From the NCBI RefSeq assembly GCF_047948215.1, contig NC_134461.1:85866245-85930244 (forward strand): 64,000 nucleotides of DNA, given 5' to 3'. Positions 43,643 through 53,132 of the stretch are shown here, piece by piece. The stretch comes from Lycorma delicatula (Eukaryota; Arthropoda; Insecta; Hemiptera; Fulgoridae). Below the pieces are notes generated by a model, which saw nothing but the letters and a program-made list of their open reading frames with translations, was not told the origin of the DNA and ran no database searches. Numbering within the stretch: the stretch's first letter is position 1; each line of letters starts with the position of its first letter. The translations under genes were made by a program, and so were the position numbers.

Positions 43643-44323
43643 CCCTTTCAGCACGTCGAAAGGCGGAGGTAGATTTCACCGGTGCTAAGTAGGGGATATA
43701 AATATTTCTACCTTAATGTTAAGAAAAACTTCAAATTTACTCAATACGACAATGGTTGCATGTGAAAAAATGTTTCACATGTTTAGCATACGACAAGCCC
43801 CATCTTCTAACAATTCCAGCAACATTTTGTTCATCCCTTGCCGTAAGGGCTGATCATATCAAAACCTGTTTCAGACAAAGCTTTTAAAGGTAATGTTTAA
43901 AGGACTTACGACCACTTTAAACTGATTCGATACTGTGCCTGATAAGGGAGGTATGATTTTTTTTGTCTTCAAAACTCCATTTTTCCACCCCCTGGGCCAA
44001 TGGTGTGTGATACCAAAAAACTTTACTTAGATAAGTTTTAGCCCCTATCCAAAGAATAGTAGGAACTTTAAACAAATTAATAAACTCGACTGAGATTTTG
44101 GGTCGTTATATTTTATGTATCAATTTGAAAGTGATTGGCGCAAAATTACGGCAGTTATCGTGTCCACAAGTGAAATATATATATAAAAATGTATATATAA
44201 ACTTTTGAACTGACGATGGTTTTGGGATCTGGGGATGTGAAACGCGAAAATAATTCGATATTTTCCGGAAGTCGAATCATGGTACCCATTACAATACGTA
44301 GCTTTCTTATAAAATCTTCCTAA
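43643..44323 (+). repeat. 765-bp repeat family, copy 3 (internal deletion)
   Basis: Has the intact family start CCCTTTCAGCACGTCGAAAG and an intact 3' end, but about 85 bp are missing near 44080, where GAACTTTAAACAAATT jumps to AATAAACTCGACTGAG. Confidence 0.88.
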
Positions 44324-44533
44324 AAAATCAATGTAAACAATTATTTTTTAAGAAACCTTCAATTTTTGTTTTGTTTTGTTACAAATGGCTTATGTTTATC
44401 TCTAAACTGTAAGTTAAAATACAATGAAAATTACTTCACAATAGTTTTTCAATTAAAATATTTTTTTCTGGGCTTAGAAAAAATAATTTTTAAATTTATT
44501 TAATAAAGATTAAAAATCTTCGTAAACATTAAT

Positions 44534-44675
44534 CCTTTCGGACTTTCATACGGAGATCCCGTGTTTAAATCCAGTCAGGAATGGCATTTTTTATACGCTA
44601 CAATAATTCAATTTCCATATTCCCAGGTACAAGCATTTGCAGTGAATTAATTCATCAGGCATTAAAAATTTATTA
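44534..44675 (+). mobile_element. SINE with type A head and alternative tail, copy 2
   Basis: CGGACTTTCATACGGAGATC and CCAGTCAGGAATGGC are from the 3' half of the SINE A head. TTTCCATATTCCCAGGTACA and GAATTAATTCATCAGGCA form the alternative tail also present at 26523-26690. Confidence 0.7.
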
Positions 44676-45821
44676 TATAATTCTATATGAATTTTTTTTA
44701 GATAAGATCGAAGGAAATTTTCTTTGTATTCTTTAAATTATAAAAATTTATTCAGAAAAGTAGAAGTTCAAAAAAAAGATTTTCTAATGACCTGGAATTT
44801 TTATAATGCAATTTAGGTAAAATATATTTACGTGCGTGCGCATTCGCTTGTATACAAACTCGTTTAGAAATCCCTTAAGCCCTATTTTAATAATTTTTTT
44901 TTTGGTTAATGATTAATTTAATTAAGAACTGTAAATTCCTCCGATCAATATTTCTAAAAATTCTAACTAATAAATCGAAACAAATTATATTAAAAAATTA
45001 ATGTAGGAAATAATCATATCATCGCATGATAGTTGCTATTTCTCCAAACAGAAAATTTTTTTCTATAATCTATCAAGTGATGAAGCATAAAAAAAAATGC
45101 TCATAAATAAATGCCAAAAAATATTTTAGGTTTGGGTAACAAAATTATGTATTAAAAATTATTTATCAAAGTAAACAAAAAATAATAGAAACTTATACTG
45201 AATAGCTGAAAACCTTTATTTATAGGGCTAGTTTGAAACTAATAATAGAAAAAAAATACACAAAAGAAAAAGTATTACAAATTATAAATTAGATTATTAA
45301 TGTAGTTCGAATTATGATTTATAATCATCCTACATAAGTCTAGGCGATGTAAATAACGCATTGTTTCAGAACAGAAAAAGGAACATAAATTTATAATGGT
45401 TGTAATGTATTTAAAACACCACAACCTTGCAGTACCTGCATCAGAGATAAATGCAGCACCTGTAGTACAGGGCTGCTTTCAATGAAAGTGTTGATGTTCA
45501 TTATAATTAGACCCTGTTTTTAATGAAAGTGAAGATATTGTTACATGGTTAAATAACAATTACGTTTTCAGTGGGTCTGGCTGGCCCTTGCTGTGTACAA
45601 TATTATATTATTCGGCTTGACGACGAAAAAGGTAAATTACATTTCTCATCACATATCTTAGTAACCTCGGCATGAGGAGCTTGTTTATTCTTGAATTAAT
45701 TAAGCAATCTAAGAAAGTGAATTGCAGCTTATAGCAGGTTACATATAAATATATATAACATTTTAAATGATTATACTCTACGCAATCATTATATTATAAT
45801 GAGTTTCTTTATAAATAAACT

Positions 45822-45829
<8 letters not shown>
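44676..45829. other. Stretch without recognised features
   Basis: AT-rich, with GC-richer text at 45400-45640 that contains near-repeats (CAATGAAAGTG, AATGAAAGTGAAG) but no recognisable gene. Confidence 0.35.
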
Positions 45830-45857
<28 letters not shown>

Positions 45858-45898
45858 TAGCAGACCCGGCAATAATTCGCGCTATTGCTAGATTTGAG

Positions 45899-45930
<32 letters not shown>

Positions 45931-46636
45931 TACTCAAGTCTAGTAATTCACGCATACGTATTTGCCACACTTGTAACTCTTTATTCTAGAGAAGTAAATG
46001 AACACAATTGAAAGTTTGATAAAACATTAAACAAAATGAACATTACGGAACTTCACGAAATTTAACCTTTTCCTTCTTCTCCCTTTTCCCATTTTCATTT
46101 TTTACCATATTCCCTTTCCCCAGTTTCCCCTTTCCATTTCTCCGATATTTCCCCTTCTATCCCCTTTCCTTTCATTCTCCCATTTCTTTTCCATTGCTTC
46201 CCATTTCCTCTTAAATTTTTCTTTTTTCTCCTTTCCTCTTTCCATTTCCTTTCCCCCGTTTTCCCCCTACTTCCCTTTTTACCAACTTCCCTTTTACCTT
46301 TTTCGATTTTTCCCTTTTATGATTTTTCTTATTCTCCGATTTTTCCCCGTGCGTAAATCGGTCCAGTAGTTTTTTAATCTACAGGTGGACACACATATCG
46401 GAAACACTGAAATGGAATCATAAAATATTTGGTTTAGCGTGTGTTGCTTTTACGTTCAACAGATAGTGTTGTTTTAAAAAAAAATCACTTTTTTACCTGT
46501 CACAGATGTGACATCTTAGGTATATAAATAGCAGGTATATAAAAACACGCGCGTATTCGAATGCAACGTTGTTTCAAAATTTCAAAGCAATCGGTGAAGA
46601 ACTTTCGGAGATTTAAGATTTTGAACAAACGAACAT

Positions 46637-46680
<44 letters not shown>
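45830..46680. mobile_element. Candidate transposon bounded by (TA)n tracts, with polypyrimidine core
   Basis: A (TA)n tract ends at ACTAGCAGACCCGGCAATAA (45856); another (TA)n lies at 46641-46680 after TTTCAAAGCAATCGGTGAAG and GAACAAACGAACATTTT. These edges resemble those of dispersed arthropod elements, but I cannot name the class. Between them are a palindrome at 45888-45943 (CTAGATTTGAG mirrored as CTCAAGTCTAG across a TA core) and a roughly 290-bp C/T-rich tract at 46062-46350. The reverse complement of the left edge ends in CTAGT, as Helitron 3' ends do. Confidence 0.4.
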
Positions 46681-46686
<6 letters not shown>

Positions 46687-47180
46687 TGTTTTTTATACAG
46701 CTCCTACAGCCGTTTACAGATTAAAGAAATCATGCGGTTTTCTTTTAACAATTCACTATTATAATTCTTTTTTTAATAAATCGGAAACATGATATTATAA
46801 TAAATATTTAAAAAGCATAATTAATAAATAAATTAATAACATTAAATAAGGGCACTATCCAGCGGAAGAACATAAAAGTAAATAAAACGTATTAATTATA
46901 AACTTTCATTCATATGAACAACATTTTTGTTTTAATACTTTTATTAATAGTTACATCAACAATTAAAGGCATTAGCGACTTATCATTGCAATGTAACTGA
47001 ACCGGTAAATGTGTAATTTTGAACAAACATAGAAATTATAAATAATAAAATTTATTTTACTATTTTTAAATCTTCTTTGAAGACGATGTTTATTTTTTAT
47101 ATTAAAAAAATATTTAACTTCATTACCCGTAAAAACAATACATCACTACTAGAAGAATTTTCTTTACAAAATAATAAAAT
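46681..47180. other. AT-rich stretch, nothing recognised
   Basis: No features supported. Confidence 0.4.
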
Positions 47181-47815
47181 CCCTTTCTGCACGCCGGAAG
47201 GATGAGGTAGATTTCATCGGTGCTTAGTAGGGAATAAAAAAGATTTCCACCTTAAAGGTAAGAAAAACTTTAAATTTATTCAGTACAACGGTTGCATGTG
47301 AAAAAAGTTTCACATGTTTAGGTTATGACATGCCCCATCTTCGTACAATTCCAGCAAAGTTTTTGTCATGCCTTGCGTGAGGGTTGGTCATATCAAAAAT
47401 TGTTTCAGACAAAAGTTTTAGGTAATGTTTAGAGAACAAACGACCATTTTAAACCGATTCGATACTGTGCCTATTAAGGGGGGTATGATTTTTTTGCCTT
47501 CGAAATCCCATTTTTTCCACCCTCCAGTGGTTAGTGATATTAAAAAACTTGACATACATAAATTTTAGGCTTTTATCCAAAGAACAGTAGGAACTTTAAA
47601 CAAATTCGATATTTTACTTAATAGGAATGTTATAGTGATTTTTTTGTTTTTTTGAAAAAGCCCCTCTATTTCTACCCTCATTGTTCGATTTTTCCCTATA
47701 ACGAAATTAAACGAGATTTTGGGTCGTTATATTTTATGTATAAATTTAAAAGTGATTGGCACAAAATTACGGCAGTTCTATCGAAGGTTATAGCTTTCTT
47801 ATGAAATCTACCTAA
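47181..47815 (+). repeat. 765-bp repeat family, copy 4 (3' internal deletion)
   Basis: Starts CCCTTTCTGCACGCCGGAAG and follows the family to GCACAAAATTACGGCAGTT. It then skips about 120 bp to the terminal TATAGCTTTCTTATGAAATC and CTACCTAAAAA. Confidence 0.88.
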
Positions 47816-48287
47816 AAAGCACCATCAAAATCAATTTTTTTAAGATAAAAACATTTTGTTAATCTTAAAACATAAATTTAAAAAATTTACTTGGTGACCA
47901 CACTAATAATCTACTCTATTTGATATCGTTTAAAAAATTTACTCAATTTAAAATATATTTTTCAAAATAAAATGTATTGTAAATCGATATTTCATAAAAG
48001 TAAACTACTTACGACTTCGTTGTATGAATGGCATAGTTTAATATAAATATTTATTTTAATGTAGGTTTTTTTTTGTTAACTTTAGCACGTTATTTCAATT
48101 AAATAAGTTTTATTGTTATTATATTATAAATACATTATGGCAGATGAATGTATATCACTCAATCGTATTAATTATAATAATAAAAAAATAAATTATTAAT
48201 CAGTATTAAATTAGAATAAAAAAATAGATACAGGTCTAACAGTACCATTTATCTCTTCTTCAACAAGCCATAAATCTCTAAACTATT
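47816..48287. other. AT-rich stretch, nothing recognised
   Basis: No features supported. Confidence 0.4.
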
Positions 48288-48333
48288 GGTCTTTAGGAAT
48301 ATTTAAAGTTAAATTTAAATATTCCTAAAGACC
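48288..48333. repeat. Perfect 20-bp-arm palindrome
   Basis: GGTCTTTAGGAATATTTAAA at 48288-48307 is exactly reverse-complemented at 48314-48333 around a 6-nt loop. The inner AATATTTAAAGTTAAATTT sequence is repeated directly at about 48340-48363. Confidence 0.92.
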
Positions 48334-49284
48334 TAAAGATATTTAAAGTTAAATTTAAATATTATATAATAAACTATCTTGTTTACAAGTATTAATAAAA
48401 TGTAAAAAATTGACTTAGTATAAAATAACAGTAGAAGTATAACTTACAAATATCAAAATATGGTGATCCATGTTGTTGCACTGAATAAAATTCAGTAGCA
48501 GAGGTGGTTGGTAATTTCAACGACGACGGTTACAGTAAAATGTTGTTGTTACTGTGTGCAGTAATGTGGTTGTGACACTGTCCGGCAACGATGTGACGTA
48601 GTGCTACTATCCGTAGCAAACCAGTAAAGCAGACTGACTGTATACAGTTGAGTATTAGAGAGGTAGATATGGTACACAAGAACACAAACGTCCTGTTAGT
48701 TCGGCTAACAGAGACAAACGCATACAAGTTTCTTTTTATACTTCCACCACCATTATTTCATTTTATTTTATTATTTATTCAATATTATATATATATAGCC
48801 TACTATGTTTTAAAGTTGTTCTGTATATAAAACTAACTGTGGTGAAATGGTTGCGTCGTATTTTAAGATTATTCAGTAACAACAAACCAAGTTATATTTT
48901 ACTACCAGTTTTCTATACTCGTATATGTATTTTCTGACTTGCTTAATGATCAGTAAATACTGTCGCCACTATATAAATATACACATTATCTAACTCTTTT
49001 TAATACTCTAACCTATGTTAACAATCATTTTTACTTTTCTAGCTGTTTTTAATTAAAAAAAAGGACTGAAAATTAAAAAAAAAAACAGGAATGCTTCGAA
49101 CAAGAAAAAAAAGGTGAACTATTTCTTTTTTAGACTTTTACTGTTTGTATTTCTCGATTTATTGGTCTAAAAAATTAAATCCTAATTACAAATTTTTGTA
49201 TGTGTATGTATATAATATACATAATAATCTTTTTAAAGTCAATTTTAAGACTCATATTCCTCTGTACTATTATATAAATATAAA
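48334..49284. other. Stretch with GC-richer patch, no gene assigned
   Basis: 48460-48740 is GC-richer and contains TGACGTA (48592-48598), a CRE-like motif. It could be a promoter or 5' exon of an unrecognised gene, but nothing supports this beyond composition. Confidence 0.25.
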
Positions 49285-49653
49285 TAAATAACTTGATCCA
49301 CCAAGTACAGAAAAAAATTAAATTAGGTAGGATGACACTTACCTTCTATCATTACATATACACAAGATTACTTTCACAATTTTCTCGCATCTTCAGTTGA
49401 TCCACTCTTTTTATTGTTCATGTAAAATTACATATTATAAATACATATCATTAACAAAAGTATTTATCAAGAATTTATTTTGTTAATGGTGTGTATTTAT
49501 AATATGTAATTTTACGTGAACAATAAAAAGATTGTCACAACTGAAGGTGCGAGAAAATCGTGAAAGTACACTTGTGTATATATAATGATATAGGTAAGTA
49601 TCATTATACCTAATTTAATTTCATTTTGTACTTGGTGGATCAAGTTATTTATA
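49285..49653. mobile_element. Fold-back element with arms of about 175 bp
   Basis: The left arm begins ATAAATAACTTGATCCACCA and the right arm ends TGGTGGATCAAGTTATTTAT. Along the arms AAATTAGGTA, ACATATACACAAG, TTTCACAATTTTCTCGCATC and CAATAAAAAG-type blocks pair with a few mismatches and indels. The single-copy centre is about 20 bp (GTATTTATCAAGAATTTATT). It has no coding capacity. It fits a MITE or fold-back transposon. No clear target-site duplication can be separated from the TA-rich edges. Confidence 0.88.
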
Positions 49654-50494
49654 CATATAAACAGAATTAAATTCTCTACAAGTTTTGTTTAAAAGTTACA
49701 TGGGTTTATTACCCATTTAACTTTGTACGTAAAACAAAAAAAAAGGATTTTTACCTCAATTTATTGGTTTTCATCCCTGATTTCTCAAAAAAAAAAGATA
49801 CAGCAAATACGGTAGTGGGACCTATTTTCTTTAATTTTTCAGGTCAAAAACTGTAAGAATTCTCTAATTTTGTCCCTTAATTAACATCCTAAAAATTTCA
49901 GTACGATCTCCTTTCATCGGGGTAGCTGAAATCCGAGCGAAATCATTCACTAGCAGTAACTCGCAAATGAAGAATTTTAGGACGTCTGTTTATATGAAAT
50001 TTTTCCACTATTTTCGCGGGTAGAATAGGTTATGAAAATTTGGGGAGAACTTCGGACGGACACATATATATGTGTGTGTCTTTGCGTATGCACGCACACA
50101 CAACGCACAACCGTCCGCGCTCGTTTGGTAGAAGTATATTTGGATTTATATTCGAGAAATGGTCTAATTAATTTTTTTTATACAAATAGTCCATTATTTT
50201 AGATCTGAGTTACTTTTAACTATATTTTATAAAACCTTTAAAATTAAAAAGATATATTTTCTGTTATCCGCCATATAAGTTGACTGTTTTCTTATTTCTC
50301 GCGGATTTATAAAAAAATTATTATTCATCATAAATGTTCAAATAATGTTGTAAAATGATTACCTATGTTGACCTGTACAGGTTACATTATCTGTCTGGTA
50401 TTGTCTTCTTTGTACTGCAACCTCGTTCTGTGCACAAAAATGAATGTGCCTGCATAATAATGTTCAACTATTTGAAGTATTGTTTAAGTTAGTT
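49654..50494. other. Stretch with decayed repeat text
   Basis: 49820-50110 has the balanced composition of an old interspersed element (for example AAATCATTCACTAGCAGTAA, and CGGACGGACACATATATATG facing a GTGCGTTG-like complement), but no second copy exists in the window. Confidence 0.3.
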
Positions 50495-50505
50495 AAGTGT
50501 GTGCG

Positions 50506-50687
50506 TCTCGCCGGCCTCTGTGGCGCGAGTGGTAGCGTCTCGGCCTTTCACCCGGAGGTCCCGGGTTCGAATCCCGGTCAGGCATGGCATTTTTCACACA
50601 AGCTACAAATCATTCATCTCATCCTCTGTACAGTAATGATTAACTGCGGCCCCGGAGGTTGAACAAAAAAAAATAACTAAAAAAAAA
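50506..50687 (+). mobile_element. SINE type A, full length, 11-bp target-site duplication
   Basis: AAGTGTGTGCG at 50495-50505 and AAGTGTGTACG at 50688-50698 differ at one base. The head has the best A and B boxes in the window: TGGCGCGAGTGGTAGCG at 50521 and GGTTCGAATCC at 50574-50584. The 3' domain is CATCTCATCCTCTGTACAGT...CCCGGAGGTTGAAC followed by an A-rich tail. Confidence 0.93.
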
Positions 50688-50698
50688 AAGTGTGTACG

Positions 50699-51080
50699 AT
50701 TTGTTAAATGTGTAAATTTACTAAGTAACATAGTTTTCAAAAGTATTTTATAAGTTACTTTTTTACATACAGTAAATCTGCTTTCGGATGACCTAACTAC
50801 AAAATTGAAAATGAAAATCTACATTCTGTTAATATTCTACTACCGTATATTTCTTTGTTCAAGTTAAGGTGATGTTTCGTTAGCTGTAGTGTAAGAGTAC
50901 TGTGTAAAAGCGTTGTTATAGATGACACGAACAGTTGAGCTAAAATGTCTTCTGCTTTACTGTAAGCTTCCAATGTCCGAGTGGAAAAATGCTAGTCTTG
51001 TGTTCGGATAGTCGTAGGTTCCAAACTTAGCGAATATTTATAAAAATACAAAAATTCATAGATAATGCATAAAAAAAGAC
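50699..51080. other. AT-rich stretch, nothing recognised
   Basis: CCGAGTGGAAAAATGCTAGTCTTG near 50978 is weakly tRNA-like. Nothing else was seen. Confidence 0.35.
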
Positions 51081-51736
51081 GGAACGGAACGCAAGGATAG
51101 CGGGAGTTTATCTCTTTACTAATTGCAGAACATGGATGAATGTCCCTTGCTACTGTGTCTTTTGTTTATCGAGCAAGTCATTATTTATTTAATAGCGGTT
51201 ATAGATTTTTTATGCTTTATTTATCGACGGAATTGTTATTTGGGTCCCCGTCCTTTAGATCAGAGAAATAATTGACTGGGTCTGATCGTGAGAGACTAAG
51301 CGCATGTGAGCTTTTTATTCCCGGCGTGATTCCCCTTCAGACCGTCCCCTGAAGTCCTACCGGTGCTAGCGTCTTTCGGCCTAACAGGAATACGCCTTCC
51401 GGGGCCCTACTGTTCGGAGGAAGCAATGCGCTCCCCTTTCCGAAGGGAGTTGCATGTGCTGGCTGGGGACATAATAGTAATATTTAGATAAAGAGGTTAG
51501 TGGGTGATTGGTGAGGTGAAGTTGAAGTTTGTATTCTTCCTTCACTCGGGCTGTCTTCGCTACTGCGTCTCTGCTGAGCTCCGTCGTTACGGATTCCACT
51601 TCGTATTGCCGGCTCGATTTTCATTCTTCTTTCTTCTTTTCTTTTGTAGCCTGCCTTTCCGTACACCGGCTGTAAATAATTTACAAACCGTAAACCTTGA
51701 ATAGTCTCGCGGCTCGGAAAGAACAGCACGGGGGAA
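51081..51736 (+). mobile_element. LINE 5' region, copy 2
   Basis: Begins GGAACGGAACGCAAGGATAG and aligns with copies at 6752 and 57745 (minus). It continues about 150 bp further than copy 1, through TACACCGGCTGTAAATAATT, to an ATG at 51737. The overlapping open frames on both strands here are not conserved in the other copies and are unlikely to be coding. Confidence 0.75.
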
Positions 51737-52132
51737 ATGGCAGAAAGGGCTTCACAATCTTCGCTATCTACTAGCGATGCGCGGATAACGAAGATTGAGT
51801 TCGTGCTTCCGCGAACTAGGTTAGCTAGTTCAGAGAGAAACAGTGTAGGACATTCAAGATGTCTGACGAGACCTACAGCGAAGACAAAAGCTGAGTTTAA
51901 AAATCACCGATATAAACGTTTACCGAGGCATTTACATCGGTGGCATCCCAACGAGCCCTGGCTTATTACTATGAGATTTAAAAAGTTAGAGGGTGAAAGA
52001 CGACTCCCGTTAAAGCCCATCAGGGCTAGAAACGGAGGCGGTGTGGCGTCCGGAAGCGTCACAAGGCGGGTGTCTTCGCCTACAGAGTTGGGATGTCCGC
52101 CAGCGATCTTTTTCTTCTACTTCTTGAATTAG
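51737..52132 (+). pseudogene. Start of a LINE gag-like ORF1
   Basis: A 131-codon frame begins at the first ATG after the GC-rich 5' region, reading MAERASQSSLSTSDARITK. It is serine- and arginine-rich, as the N-terminal parts of R1- and jockey-type gag proteins are, and has no zinc knuckle. It ends in a phenylalanine-rich stretch where unrelated sequence begins. The position after a conserved 5' region is the main argument for gag. The rest of the element is absent, an unusual type of loss for a LINE, which normally loses its 5' end. Confidence 0.5.
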
Positions 52133-52185
52133 GAAATGGGATGGTTGGGTGTCTTACAATTTTTTATCAAACATTTCGCGTTGGC

Positions 52186-52272
52186 GAATGTTGCGGGCAA
52201 GGTTCATGTTGCAGGCTTGTTGCAACATGTTGCAGGTTGAATGTTGCGGGCGACTGATGGGCAAGGTTCATT
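52186..52272. repeat. Short imperfect repeats, GC-richer
   Basis: GAATGTTGCGGGC and GCAAGGTTCAT each occur twice, with a GTTGCAGG...GTTGCAACATGTTGCAGG core between them. Confidence 0.6.
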
Positions 52273-52310
52273 TAATTGGTGATGGAGAAATGTATTGAAT
52301 GTAAAAAATG

Positions 52311-52500
52311 AAGAGGAGGACAAAAATTGGAATTTATAAAACAGGTAATTGAAGATATAGATTGTAGTAAATATATTAAGGGTAAAAGATTTACTAATCT
52401 TTCATCCTTAATATATTTTCATTATCACAACAGAAAGGTATGGAGAAAATCATCAAACTGGTTAACATCTAAAATAAAAAGCGTATCTGAAGTCAAAATT
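52311..52500 (+). pseudogene. Diverged RTE-type LINE, C-terminal remnant
   Basis: KLEFIKQVIEDIDCSKYIKG followed by KRF, and after a gap NRKVWRKSSNWLTSK, aligns with the end of the RTE protein at 10466-13000 (RLEYVKQIVGDVGCRGYTEM, then DRESWRAASNQSND). It has an extra segment and a further open stretch to 52572. It is a far older or different RTE lineage. The frame from 52327 is open by chance. Confidence 0.45.
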
Positions 52501-53132
52501 TTGCCAACACAGTTTATTTTTGAAAAATTACAACATAATAGGATATTTACTGGTATGTTTTACTTTACATAAGAATATATCATTGTTAAACTATTATAAA
52601 TTAGAAAATAATGTAAGTTTATTGCTACAGATAACATAAATATCACAAATTACGATATCATATCCTTAATGAAACATTCATGAAGAAGTTTTAACATGTT
52701 TTTACAATTAAAACATAAAACAACTAGTTTTACTCTGTTACTACTTTTTGCAAAATTTCTTTTTTTTTTTAAATTGGCAATTCTAATAAAGTGAAATTCA
52801 GATTAAGTATGAAGAGAAAAAATTACATAAAATGAAAAAAAGCAACATGTTTTTGTTTAAATGTTAATATGATATGGAGAGTTTTGTTACGTTTGTGGTG
52901 AAGTAACTACAAAATTACAACTAATTACAACTTTGTAATTACTTCAGTAATTACAGATTATATATACATATATATAAGCTGTATTACATACTACTGTTGT
53001 ATACGTTACATACTGCTGTATACATATTACTAGCTGTAAGATAGTTGATCAATATAAACATGGACTCCTCGTATAATACGACTAATTGTGCAATGTATTT
53101 AAGAAGATTCTAACAAATACATCACGAAGGAC
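52501..53132. other. AT-rich stretch with short internal repeats
   Basis: GTTACATACTGCTGTATACAT-like phrases recur near 52980-53040, and AATTACAACTTTGTAATTAC is a small inverted repeat at about 52920. No genes. Confidence 0.4.

Noticed and set aside
37266..47815. CRISPR-like or satellite array from the four 765-bp copies
   Set aside because: Spacing is irregular, the copies have individual deletions, and unrelated elements lie between them; they are dispersed insertions.
51381..51729. Overlapping frames in the LINE 5' region at 51.4-51.7 kb
   Set aside because: The frames are on both strands and are not kept in the copies at 6.75 and 57.2 kb, so they look like chance openings in GC-rich DNA.
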